From positions 104,255 to 168,254 of the forward strand of contig NZ_RFFH01000013.1 in NCBI RefSeq assembly GCF_003696265.1: a DNA stretch of 64,000 bases, in the 5' to 3' direction. Below, piece by piece: positions 27,056 through 34,878 of the stretch. This DNA is from Nocardia stercoris (GTDB lineage: Bacteria; Actinomycetota; Actinomycetes; Mycobacteriales; Mycobacteriaceae). Both the position numbers and the translations under genes were made by a program. How positions within the stretch are numbered: the first letter of the stretch is position 1; each line of letters starts with the position of its first letter. The notes under the pieces are model-generated. The model made no database searches, was not told the origin of the DNA, and saw nothing but the letters and a program-made list of their open reading frames with translations.

Positions 27056-28102
27056 GTGGCAGAGCGAGGTGGCATCGTGGATGCGGTGACCGGGTTACAT
27101 TGCCCCGGATGCGGGGCGCAGTTTCGGCTGACCGATCGCTTCTGCGAGGCCTGCGGTCATGAGCTGGCGATTCGCCGGGCGCTGTTGCCCGACTTCGGGA
27201 TACCGGCGGGCAGCGTGTGCGAGTCCTGTGCGGCAACCGAATTCGATGCCGACGGCTACTGCGTGGCGTGTGGCGAGTGGCGGCGGCCGGCCGACCGCAG
27301 CGCCGCCGATCTCGGTGCGGTGCAGCTGGTCACCGACCGTGGAATCGCTCACGCGCGCAACGAGGATTCGGTCGCCGCGGCCGTCCTCGACGACCCGACC
27401 GGTTCGGTGGTGGTGATCGCGGTCTGCGACGGCGTCTCGACCTCGGAGAACCCGCAGGCGGCCTCCGCGGCCGCGGCCCGCACCGGCGTGGACGAGTGCG
27501 TGGCGGCGCTGGCCGCGGACCGGCCGTCGCCGGAGGCCGCGGTGGCCGGGCTGGAGGCGGCCGCGATCGCGGTGCGCGACGTCGCGACCTCCGGGCACGC
27601 GCCGTCGTGTACCTACGTGGCCGCGGTGGTGCGGCCCACGGCGAACGACACCCACGAGGTCACCGTGATCAATGTCGGTGACAGCCGGGCCTATTGGCTG
27701 TCCGCCGGTACCCGCGACGACGTCCCCGCGCAGCGGCTGACCGTCGACGACTCGTGGGCGCAGGCGCTGGTGGACAGCGGCGTCATGGACGAGGAAGCCG
27801 CGATGCGCGACCCGCGGGCGCACGCGCTGTACCGCTGGCTGGGCGCCGATTCCGATCGCCGGCCCGGTGACACGCGTCCGGTCACCGTCGAGGTGCGCGG
27901 TCCCGGCGCGCTGCTGCTGTGCAGCGACGGGCTGTGGAACTACCTGTCCGACCCGGTCCGGCTGGCCGAGCTGGCCCTGGCCCGGCCCGCGGAGACGGCC
28001 GCCCACGACCTCGTCGACTTCGCTGTGCAGAGCGGCGGCAGCGACAACATCACGGTCGCGCTGGTTCCGATCGTGCCCAGCCGGGCGAGCGTTCAGCAGT
28101 AG
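27056..28102 (+). CDS. PP2C-family Ser/Thr protein phosphatase with zinc-ribbon head
   Basis: Metal-dependent phosphoprotein phosphatase of 348 residues. The first 75 residues hold two CxxC...CxxC zinc ribbons (CPGCG...CEACG; CESCA...CVACG). The PP2C domain follows, with the metal-binding motifs intact: ARNEDSV, VCDGVSTSEN, NVGDSRAYWL, LLCSDGLWNY and SGGSDNITVAL. It would reverse Ser/Thr phosphorylation, for example of the FHA or VWA partners encoded just downstream. GTG 27056 has GGAGG about 13 bases upstream. Ten bases separate its stop from the next gene. Confidence 0.93.
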   Translation: MAERGGIVDAVTGLHCPGCGAQFRLTDRFCEACGHELAIRRALLPDFGIPAGSVCESCAATEFDADGYCVACGEWRRPADRSAADLGAVQLVTDRGIAHARNEDSVAAAVLDDPTGSVVVIAVCDGVSTSENPQAASAAAARTGVDECVAALAADRPSPEAAVAGLEAAAIAVRDVATSGHAPSCTYVAAVVRPTANDTHEVTVINVGDSRAYWLSAGTRDDVPAQRLTVDDSWAQALVDSGVMDEEAAMRDPRAHALYRWLGADSDRRPGDTRPVTVEVRGPGALLLCSDGLWNYLSDPVRLAELALARPAETAAHDLVDFAVQSGGSDNITVALVPIVPSRASVQQ

Positions 28103-28112
28103 GAGTTTTGCG

Positions 28113-29390
28113 TTGAGTTCCGAGGCAGTACAAGGCATTTCGGTAGCGATCGACAACAATCAGTACCTGGCCGACGGAGCCGACACGGTCGACGCCGTGG
28201 TGACCGTCGCCGCCGACCACCGCTTCGCGGCGGCCGCGCCCGTCCAGGAGCGGCTGGAGATCATCATCATCGACTGCTCGGGGTCGATGGCCGCGGGCGA
28301 CCGGTTCCTGGGCGCGCGGCGCGCCACCGAGGCGGCACTCGACGAACTGCCCGACGGCACCCTGTTCGCCATCGTCGCCGGCACCCACGAGGCACACGTG
28401 GTGTATCCGCGCGGCGAACTCGTGCGGGCCGACCCGCGGACCCGCGCCGAGGCCCGCCGCGCGCTGGACACCCTGCGCCCCTACGGTGGCACCGCCATGG
28501 GGACCTGGCTCGGCATGGCCCGCACGCTGGCCGCCCGGTACCCGCAAGCCATGTCGCACGCGATCCTGCTCACCGACGGCAAGAACGAACACGAGCAGCC
28601 CGCGCAGTTGATGGCCGAGATCGGGGCCTCGCGCGGGCGCTTCACCTGCGACTGCCGCGGGGTCGGGACCGGGCCGGTGGTCGACGAATTGCGCACCATC
28701 GCTTCGGGTCTCAACGGCACGATGGACGTGGTGCCCGACGGCGCCGGATTGGTCGCGGACTTCCGCGCCATGATGCAGTCCTCGATGGCCAAGATCGTCC
28801 CGGATCTGACGCTGCGGGTTTGGACCCCGGCCGGCGCGACCGTGCGGTTCGTCAAGCAGGTCGCGCCCACCATCGAGGAGCTGAGCCGCACCGACTCCGC
28901 TGCGCAGGTGGGGGATTACCCGCTGGGCAACTGGGGTGTGGAGGAACGCGACTATCACATCCAGGTGCGGGTCGAGCCGGCCGCGGTGGGGCGCGAGAAG
29001 CTCGCGGCCCGGGTCAGTGTGCTGGCCGGCGACGAGGTGATCGGCCAGGGCTTGGTGAAGGCGCTGTGGACCGCCGACACCGAACTGTCCACCCGGATCA
29101 ACGCCCGGGTGGCGCACTACACCGGGCAGGCGGAGCTGGCGCAGGCGGTGCAGGAGGGTCTGGCCGCGCGCAAGGACGGTGATCTCGACACCGCCACCGC
29201 GAAATTGAAGCGCGCGGTGGAGCTGGCGGCGGAGTCCGGCAACGACGGCACCGCGAAGCTGCTGCGCACGGTTGTGGAGGTGGACGAGCGGGACGGTACG
29301 GTCAAGCTGCGCCGTCAGGTCGACGATTTCGACGAGATGGCGCTGGATGCCCGCTCGACCAAGACCGCGCGGGTGCGGAAGGAGAACTGA
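28113..29390 (+). CDS. VWA-domain protein of the PP2C-FHA operon
   Basis: Cytoplasmic protein of 425 residues. A von Willebrand A domain with an intact MIDAS motif, IIIDCSGSMAAG, spans about residues 45-215, with TPYGGTAMG-like RPYGGTAMG and LLTDGKNEHE as the other metal-contact loops. A beta-sandwich-like middle (TLRVWTPAGATVRFVKQV...) and a carboxy helical repeat region (LAQAVQEGLAARKDGDLDTATAKLKRAVELA) follow. The last looks TPR-like. TTG 28113 was chosen: AGGAG at 28101-28105 lies seven bases upstream, and no ATG or GTG is better placed. It probably acts as an adaptor in the same phospho-signalling complex as its neighbours. Confidence 0.9.
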   Translation: MSSEAVQGISVAIDNNQYLADGADTVDAVVTVAADHRFAAAAPVQERLEIIIIDCSGSMAAGDRFLGARRATEAALDELPDGTLFAIVAGTHEAHVVYPRGELVRADPRTRAEARRALDTLRPYGGTAMGTWLGMARTLAARYPQAMSHAILLTDGKNEHEQPAQLMAEIGASRGRFTCDCRGVGTGPVVDELRTIASGLNGTMDVVPDGAGLVADFRAMMQSSMAKIVPDLTLRVWTPAGATVRFVKQVAPTIEELSRTDSAAQVGDYPLGNWGVEERDYHIQVRVEPAAVGREKLAARVSVLAGDEVIGQGLVKALWTADTELSTRINARVAHYTGQAELAQAVQEGLAARKDGDLDTATAKLKRAVELAAESGNDGTAKLLRTVVEVDERDGTVKLRRQVDDFDEMALDARSTKTARVRKEN

Positions 29391-29393
29391 CCC

Positions 29394-30062
29394 ATGGCCA
29401 TCTGCCCCGAGGGCCACGACTCGACCGCGGCCGACTACTGCTCGGTGTGCGGCGAATTGATGGGCGCCGCCCCGGCCCCGGTGCACGAGGCGTGCCCGAA
29501 CTGTGGTGCCCCGGTCACCGGAAGGTTCTGCGAGGCTTGCGGTTGCGATATCCGGCTGGGTGTGGCGCCGACGATGGTGGCTCCCGCGCCGCCGGGGACC
29601 CAGTCGGCGCAGTTCCCGGAGCCGGTCGTGGCGCCGGAACCGGTCGTGCCGCAGCAGATCTGGGTGGCCACGGTGTGGGCGGACCGCCAGCTGTTCGATC
29701 GCACGGTGGCCCGCAAGGGCCCCGACGCGGAACGGGTCGAGTTCCCGGTCTTCTATCAGGAGCGGCGGATCGCCTTGCACGGCAAGGATTTCCTGATCGG
29801 CAAGCGGAGTGTGTCGCAGGGTGTGCGGCCGGAGATCGACCTCGGGCTCGCCCCGGTCGATATCGGTGTGTCCCGGGTGCACGCGCGGCTGCACATCGAG
29901 GGAATCGAGGCCAGCGTCACCGATCTCGGTTCGACCAACGGCACCAGCATCAACGGCAGTGACGATCTCATTCCCGCGCAGACACCGGTTCCGCTGCGCA
30001 GCGGGGACCGGATCCACGTCGGCGGGTGGACCACCATCACCCTCACGACCGAGCTGGGCTGA
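29394..30062 (+). CDS. FHA-domain protein with double zinc ribbon
   Basis: Phosphothreonine reader of 222 residues. Two zinc ribbons open the protein (CPEGH...CSVCG; CPNCG...CEACG), echoing those of the PP2C protein upstream. A Pro-rich linker follows (about 62-85), then an FHA domain with the key residues GKRSVSQGV, SRVHARL and DLGSTNGTSING. The Ser-Arg and Asn pair bind the phosphopeptide. It starts three bases after the VWA stop, so the phosphatase, VWA and FHA genes form one operon. In related organisms such FHA proteins are substrates of PknG-type kinases; no kinase gene is present here. Confidence 0.93.
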   Translation: MAICPEGHDSTAADYCSVCGELMGAAPAPVHEACPNCGAPVTGRFCEACGCDIRLGVAPTMVAPAPPGTQSAQFPEPVVAPEPVVPQQIWVATVWADRQLFDRTVARKGPDAERVEFPVFYQERRIALHGKDFLIGKRSVSQGVRPEIDLGLAPVDIGVSRVHARLHIEGIEASVTDLGSTNGTSINGSDDLIPAQTPVPLRSGDRIHVGGWTTITLTTELG

Positions 30063-30267
30063 CCGGCCGATCACACCGACACGCCGGTTCGACACGCCGA
30101 CCGGCTGACCTGCTTTCCCCCTGGTAGGCGGTGCATTTCGGGAATTACGGGCCGATCGGTCTGTTACCCGACAATCGAATTCGTGCCAGACTGTGGCTCG
30201 CACAAGGCGCCGTGATGTTTTCGAGATTGTCGGAGTTCATTCGATTAGCTCGGGAAGGACCGGAGGC

Positions 30268-30825
30268 ATGTCGAACAATGGTGGAGAGTATCGAAAACGC
30301 CGCTCGGCGCCCCGCCGCAGGCGAAGAGCGCCGATCATCGCACTCGTACTGCTAGGAATTACGCCGATCACCGCCACACAGGTGGATGCGCAAACCATCG
30401 TGATACCGGGTATCGGGGTATTCGACATCCCCGACTTCCTCGCTCCGCAGAACCAGGTGGCGCCGCCACCGGACGCCGACAAACCGGCCGCGGAGATCGC
30501 CATCGAAGCCGCACGATCGAAGATCGGTTCCGGATATTCCGGCGGTGGCAACGGACCGGATTACTTCGATTGTTCCGGGCTCGTGCAGTGGGCGTACCGG
30601 CAGGCCGGGGTGGACCTGCCGCGCACCAGCTACGAGCAGCTCGCCGTCGGAACCCCGGTGAGCCTGGACGAACTCGAGCCCGGTGACCTGGTCTCGTTCT
30701 ACGGCGGCGGTCACTCGGGTCTCTACGACGGCAATCATCAGGTCGTGCACGCGTCGACCGGCGGACGCGGTGTCGAGGTCTCCGACATCTCGGAAATGCC
30801 CTTCGCCGGCGCCCGCCGATACTGA
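30268..30825 (+). CDS. Secreted NlpC/P60 peptidoglycan endopeptidase (RipB/RipD-like)
   Basis: Exported cell-wall hydrolase of 185 residues. A very basic head (RKRRSAPRRRRRAP) precedes the signal helix IIALVLLGITPITATQVDA. The NlpC/P60 domain has catalytic Cys in FDCSGLVQWAYRQAG, His in GGHSGLYDG and the third polar residue in QVVHAS. The domain would cut the D-Glu to diaminopimelate bond in the peptide stem. There is no coiled-coil amino domain, so it resembles RipB or RipD rather than RipA. ATG 30268 follows GGAAGGA at 8 bases. A 205-base gap separates it from the FHA operon, suggesting its own promoter. Confidence 0.92.
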   Translation: MSNNGGEYRKRRSAPRRRRRAPIIALVLLGITPITATQVDAQTIVIPGIGVFDIPDFLAPQNQVAPPPDADKPAAEIAIEAARSKIGSGYSGGGNGPDYFDCSGLVQWAYRQAGVDLPRTSYEQLAVGTPVSLDELEPGDLVSFYGGGHSGLYDGNHQVVHASTGGRGVEVSDISEMPFAGARRY

Positions 30826-30830
30826 CCCGC

Positions 30831-31178
30831 TCACGAATTCAGTTGCAACACCAGAGCGACGGCGGCCGGCGCGAGGTAGAGCACGGGAAACGCCACATGA
30901 CCCCACGCGCCGGCTCGGACAATGGTCACCACCGCGCCCAGGAAATACAGGATGATTCCGATCGCCGCGGCGATGCCGATCGGCGGCAGGGCGATTCCCA
31001 CGACCATTCCGAGCGCGCCGGCCGCCTTCAGGAAGCCGAGTTTCGCCCACCACGACCGGGGCACGCCGTACTGGACGAGCGGCTCGACCACGAACGGCTT
31101 CTGCGTCAACAACGAGAAAGCCGAGAATCCGACCCAGAGGGCGGTGACCACGGCCAGGACGATATATGCGATGTGCAT
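30831..31178 (-). CDS. DoxX-like membrane protein
   Basis: Small integral membrane protein, 115 residues with four predicted helices: IAYIVLAVVTALWVGFSAFSLL, LGFLKAAGALGMVVGIALPPIG, IAAAIGIILYFLGAVVTIV and AFPVLYLAPAAVALVLQL. The pattern, and the KLGFLKAAGALG motif, match DoxX-family proteins that work with redox enzymes or thiol stress systems. Start ATG 31178 follows GGAG. It is convergent with the NlpC/P60 gene, five bases apart, and lies downstream of the LysR gene on the same strand. Confidence 0.85.
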   Translation of the reverse strand: MHIAYIVLAVVTALWVGFSAFSLLTQKPFVVEPLVQYGVPRSWWAKLGFLKAAGALGMVVGIALPPIGIAAAIGIILYFLGAVVTIVRAGAWGHVAFPVLYLAPAAVALVLQLNS

Positions 31179-31186
31179 CGGAACTC

Positions 31187-31213
31187 CTCGGTAGTGCGTA
31201 GCTGTCTACCGAG
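31187..31213. promoter_or_regulatory. Inverted repeat upstream of the DoxX gene
   Basis: Perfect 8-base arms CTCGGTAG (31187-31194) and CTACCGAG (31206-31213) with an 11-base loop. They lie between the LysR stop and the DoxX start. The left arm abuts the DoxX ribosome site, so it could be an operator, a leader hairpin, or the terminator of lysR. Confidence 0.5.
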
Positions 31214-31242
31214 TGGACGAAGTACCGCGGAAATGTGTGACA

Positions 31243-32130
31243 TCAGGAGCCGCACGCCAGCGGCCCGCGGGATCCGGTGATGGTGGCGACGAACGCGCGC
31301 GCCGCGTTCGACAGGGTGCGCTGCGGGTCGTGTCCGACGCTCAGGTGCCAGATCAGCGGCTGTTCGGCGGCCACGACGGCGATCGGCTCGGGCGCGTGCC
31401 CGGCCACCGAACGCTCGAGCAGGGTGACCCCGAAGTCCTTGGCGGCCAACTGAAGCGCGAACAACTGATCGGGCACCTCGATGACCGGGCGGCGCCCCGG
31501 AAACCGCGCGTCGGCGAGACTGCGCAGCCCCCAGCCCGGCGGGAAGTCGACGAACCGTTCGCCGTCGAGATCGTCGGGCCGGAACGGGCGGTCCGCCAGC
31601 GGGTGGCCGGGCGCGGTGCACAGCACCAGTTCGTCGGTCAGGATCCGGTGCACGCACAGGCCGGGCCAGCTCTCGCCGGTGCCGGCGAGCAGCGCCACGT
31701 CCAGGCTGCCGTCGCGCACGCCGGCGATATTGCCGGTCATGCCGATCGTGCTCTGCCGCATCTGGACGGTGACGCCGGGATGGCGGCGATGCAGCTCGGC
31801 GATCACGGTGGCCATGTCGAGGTTGCGGACGTTCATCAGGCTGCCGACCACCACCTCGCCGCGGACCTGCAGGCGGGTGGTGTCCACCGCGTCGAGGATT
31901 CCGGCGCGGGCGCGCAGCAGGGCGCGAGCCGGTTGGACCATCGCCTGCCCGGCCTCGGTGAGTTCCAGGGCACGCGGGGTGCGGTCGAACAGCCGGGTGC
32001 CGAGTTCGCGTTCGAGCTTGGCGACACTGGTCGAGACCGCGGATTGCACCAGGTTGAGGGCCCGAGCGGCCGCGGTGAACGAGCGCTGATCGCAGCAGGC
32101 GAGGAAGCATTCGATCTGTCGGATCTCCAC
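31243..32130 (-). CDS. LysR-family transcriptional regulator
   Basis: DNA-binding regulator of 295 residues. The winged helix-turn-helix opens with MEIRQIECFLACCDQRSFTAAARALNLVQSAVSTSVAKLERELG, and the effector domain (about 90-295) has the periplasmic-binding-like pattern (VVVGSLMNVRNLDMATVI..., DELVLCTAPGHPLAD). GTG 32130 was chosen because LysR proteins nearly always begin two or three residues before IRQ. An in-frame ATG at 32184 would add 18 residues and would place the dyad at 32143-32157 inside the gene. It is divergent from the MFS transporter gene, a classic LysR layout in which the regulator controls the adjacent exporter. Confidence 0.93.
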   Translation of the reverse strand: MEIRQIECFLACCDQRSFTAAARALNLVQSAVSTSVAKLERELGTRLFDRTPRALELTEAGQAMVQPARALLRARAGILDAVDTTRLQVRGEVVVGSLMNVRNLDMATVIAELHRRHPGVTVQMRQSTIGMTGNIAGVRDGSLDVALLAGTGESWPGLCVHRILTDELVLCTAPGHPLADRPFRPDDLDGERFVDFPPGWGLRSLADARFPGRRPVIEVPDQLFALQLAAKDFGVTLLERSVAGHAPEPIAVVAAEQPLIWHLSVGHDPQRTLSNAARAFVATITGSRGPLACGS

Positions 32131-32142
32131 GTCAGCGATGGT

Positions 32143-32157
32143 ATCAATTCTGTTGAT
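32143..32157. promoter_or_regulatory. LysR-type T-N11-A operator between lysR and MFS genes
   Basis: The 15-base dyad ATCAATTCTGTTGAT has arms ATCAA/TTGAT and fits the T-N11-A consensus of LysR boxes. It lies 13 bases upstream of the chosen regulator start and 58 bases upstream of the transporter start, the usual place for an autoregulatory LysR site. Confidence 0.55.
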
Positions 32158-32214
32158 GGCGACATCGAATACTATCGCTTTCATTGATCGTCGCGGGGGC
32201 GCACTCTTTTCCTT

Positions 32215-33477
32215 GTGACTACGCAGCTTGCCCCGGCCCGACTGACCCGCTCGGTCGTGCTGGTCTTCGCCATCACCGCCGGTACCTCGGCGGGCGCCCT
32301 CTACTATCTGCAGCCGCTGCTGAACCGGGTGGCCGCCGACCTGCACGTCTCCACCTCCACAGCCGCGCTGGTGGTCAGTGCCGCCCAGGTCGGCTACCTG
32401 GTCGGTCTCGCCCTGCTGGTACCGCTGGGTGACTTCCTCGAACGCCGTCGGCTCGTGCCCGGTCTGCTGCTGGCGTCGACGGCCGCGCTCGGGGTGTCCG
32501 CGGCCGCGCCGTCGTTCCCGGTCCTCTTGGCGGCCGTCGCCGCCACCGGGGTGTCCGCCGCCGCGGCCCAGGTCGTGGTGCCGTGGGCCTCGGCCCTCGC
32601 CGACCCCGAACAGCGCGGCGAGATCGTCGGCACCGTGATGAGTGGGCTGCTGCTGGGCATCCTGCTGTCGCGGGTGGTGTCGGGTGCGATCGCTCAGCTG
32701 GGTGGCTGGCGGACCGTGCTGCTCGTGGCCGCCGCGATCCAGCTGCTCATGTCCGCGGCGGTCTACCTGCTGGTCCCGGCCACCGGCCGGGCCGCGGCCG
32801 GCGAGAGCTACCCCGAGGTGCTGGCCTCGGTACTCGCCCTGATCCGGCGGCACGCCGTGCTGCGGCAGCGGATGCTGCTGGGATTCATCGGAATGGGCTC
32901 GTTCTCGCTGGTGTGGACGGCGCTGGGCTTCATGCTCGCCGACCGGTACCACTATTCGGCCGTCGTGATCGGCACGTTCGGCCTGGCCGGGGTGGCCGGT
33001 GCGCTGGGTGCGCCGGTGGTCGGCCGGCAGGCGGATCTGGGTCGGCTGCGCCCGGTGACGACGGCCGTCTGGCTGTTGCTGCTGCCGAGCTGGGCGCTGC
33101 TGCTGTGGGGTGAGTACAACGTGGTCGTGCTGGTGGTCGCACTGCTGGTGTTCGACTTCGCGATCCAGGGCATCCAGCTGTCGAACCAGAGCGCGGTCTA
33201 CGCGCTCGACCCGGCCGCCCGCAGCCGTCTGACCACCGCTTATATGGTCACCTACTTCCTGGGTGGGGTCGCCGGCTCGGTGACCGCGGGACTGGCCTAC
33301 CAGGCCGGCGGCTGGGGACTGGTCACCGAGATCGGCGTGGGTGCCGCGGTGTTCGGCCTGGTGGCGTGGGCGCTGTTCGCCGCCGCCGGCCGTGCGGTCG
33401 TGGCGGATTCGCCGATCGCGGCGGAGTCGCTCGCGCCGGAGCCGGAGCCGGGCGTTCGCGAGCCGCAACCCTGCTGA
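32215..33477 (+). CDS. MFS transporter
   Basis: Major facilitator superfamily permease, 420 residues with about twelve hydrophobic helices. The loop 2-3 motif appears as LLVPLGDFLERRRLV (usual GxLaDrxGrr), and the duplicate loop appears as VGRQADLGRLRPV. The start is GTG 32215 (MTTQLAPARLTRSVVLVF...). Members of this group are usually drug or metabolite exporters; no substrate can be told. The divergent LysR gene, with a shared operator-like dyad, probably controls it. A strong hairpin follows the stop. Confidence 0.9.
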   Translation: MTTQLAPARLTRSVVLVFAITAGTSAGALYYLQPLLNRVAADLHVSTSTAALVVSAAQVGYLVGLALLVPLGDFLERRRLVPGLLLASTAALGVSAAAPSFPVLLAAVAATGVSAAAAQVVVPWASALADPEQRGEIVGTVMSGLLLGILLSRVVSGAIAQLGGWRTVLLVAAAIQLLMSAAVYLLVPATGRAAAGESYPEVLASVLALIRRHAVLRQRMLLGFIGMGSFSLVWTALGFMLADRYHYSAVVIGTFGLAGVAGALGAPVVGRQADLGRLRPVTTAVWLLLLPSWALLLWGEYNVVVLVVALLVFDFAIQGIQLSNQSAVYALDPAARSRLTTAYMVTYFLGGVAGSVTAGLAYQAGGWGLVTEIGVGAAVFGLVAWALFAAAGRAVVADSPIAAESLAPEPEPGVREPQPC

Positions 33478-33488
33478 TCCGCTGCCGG

Positions 33489-33523
33489 GCGAACCCGGGT
33501 GGGGAATCCCCGCCCGGGTTCGC
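33489..33523 (+). terminator. Hairpin terminator after the MFS gene
   Basis: Arms GCGAACCCGGG (33489-33499) and CCCGGGTTCGC (33513-33523) are perfectly complementary, and the stem continues with GGGG/CCCC across an AAT loop. It begins 12 bases after the MFS stop. There is no U-tract, as is common in actinobacteria. Confidence 0.75.
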
Positions 33524-33587
33524 TGTATCCGCCGCGTTTTCCCGGGTGCGCTATGGTCGGGACATCAGCCGTCGGGAGTCGGGGAGC

Positions 33588-34070
33588 ATGGCGCAGCAAG
33601 TGCAGGTCGAAGCCGACGGGATCAGCCGGGTGGAGCGGTTCCACGCCTGGTGCGAGGCCGTGGTCGCCCGCTTGCCGTGGGGCCTCGACCGGGTGGTGGC
33701 GCCGACGTTCCTCGGCTTCACGCTGATCAACAGTTCCACGTTCGCGCTGGATCTGCTGTTGTTGACGCTGCTGCACGGTGTCGCGCGGCTCGCGGTGCCG
33801 ATCGCGGTGACGGTGGCCTACGTCGCGGCCTTCGCCGTCAGCTTTCTGCTCAACCGCACCATGAACTTTCGCTCCCACGCCGCGGTCGGCCCGCAGCTCG
33901 CGGTGTACGGCGTCGTGGTGCTGGTCAACTACCTGGCGTTCATTCTCGGCGTCTCGACCGGGCTCGCGTTCGTGGGCATGGAGTACCACCTCGCGCGGAT
34001 CGTGGCCGGAGCCTGCGAGGCGGTCTACATGTACTGCGCGATGCGGTGGGTGGTCTTCCGAACCGGTTAG
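33588..34070 (+). CDS. GtrA-family membrane protein
   Basis: Membrane protein of 160 residues with four helices and the GtrA signatures PTFLGFTLINSSTFALDLLLL, AYVAAFAVSFLLNRTMNFR and the closing RWVVFR. GtrA proteins are thought to flip or help move prenyl-linked sugars across the membrane; in mycobacteria a relative works with arabinogalactan synthesis. ATG 33588 follows GGGGAG closely. The stop overlaps, on the opposite strand, the stop of the TetR gene by three bases. Confidence 0.9.
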   Translation: MAQQVQVEADGISRVERFHAWCEAVVARLPWGLDRVVAPTFLGFTLINSSTFALDLLLLTLLHGVARLAVPIAVTVAYVAAFAVSFLLNRTMNFRSHAAVGPQLAVYGVVVLVNYLAFILGVSTGLAFVGMEYHLARIVAGACEAVYMYCAMRWVVFRTG

Positions 34071-34657
34071 CGGTCCTGGACCGTGATGGTCAAACTCGGC
34101 TTCTCGGTCCCCGGTTCGGCGACTTGCTCCCACACCGCGTCGACCATCGGGGCGAGCAGCAGTTCGCCGAGCTGCCGGACCAGGACGGTGACGATCTGCG
34201 TCGCCTCCCGATGCTCCCGGCTGGCCACGCCCGCGTCGCGCAGGGCGGTGACCTCGCGCTTGGTGAGAGCGACGAGTTCCTCGAGCAGATGCAGCCGTGA
34301 ATCGTCGCTCGGTTCCAGCACCGCGCGACGCACGTAGTTGATCACTGCCGGGTTCTCGGCCAGCATCTTCGCGACCGCGCGGTCGCGGCCGGACGCGACC
34401 TCGGCCGTGGTTCCGCTCGGCGGCACCGACGCCACGGCCGCCGCGAAATAGTCGACGACCAGTTGGTCGACCGCCTCGACCAGGCCCGCCTTGGTCTTGA
34501 AGTGGTGCTGGACCAGCCCGAGCGTGACGCCGGCCTCCGCGGCAACCGCGCGCAGCGATACCCGGGCCTGCCCGAACTGGGCGAACAGGTCCATTGCGGC
34601 GTTGCGGATGCGCGCCTTCGCGGTCAGATCGTCGTTCGTCGCCCGTGGATTCAGCAT
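34067..34657 (-). CDS. TetR/AcrR-family regulator
   Basis: DNA-binding repressor of 196 residues. The amino-terminal helix-turn-helix is ARIRNAAMDLFAQFGQARVSLRAVAAEAGVTLGLVQHHFKTKAGLVEAVD, close to the TetR consensus; the ligand domain is unremarkable. ATG 34657 follows GAGGGG. The upstream 220 bases run to the esterase lipoprotein gene on the same strand; no adjacent divergent target is obvious, so the regulated genes are unknown. Confidence 0.92.
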   Translation of the reverse strand: MLNPRATNDDLTAKARIRNAAMDLFAQFGQARVSLRAVAAEAGVTLGLVQHHFKTKAGLVEAVDQLVVDYFAAAVASVPPSGTTAEVASGRDRAVAKMLAENPAVINYVRRAVLEPSDDSRLHLLEELVALTKREVTALRDAGVASREHREATQIVTVLVRQLGELLLAPMVDAVWEQVAEPGTEKPSLTITVQDR

Positions 34658-34878
34658 GTTCCCCTCATTGCTCGGTGCCGCGAATTGTACTCGCCGGTAG
34701 CAAGGGCGGGCCGGTGCAGTCGCTACCGCGAACAAATGACCACCGGAAGAAATTCGGGTGGCCGGGGCTGGGTGCCGTGTTGTGGCCGAGATCATCGTCG
34801 ATGCGGGCGCCGCAATTGTGGCTACTCACAATATTCGGCGGCCGGGATGCTGAATGTGCAGCGAATACCGAATGCGGC

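Noticed and set aside
31250..33468. A 740-codon minus-strand frame spanning the MFS gene and lysR
   Set aside because: Only its end (from 32130) encodes the LysR protein; the rest is the antisense shadow of the MFS transporter.
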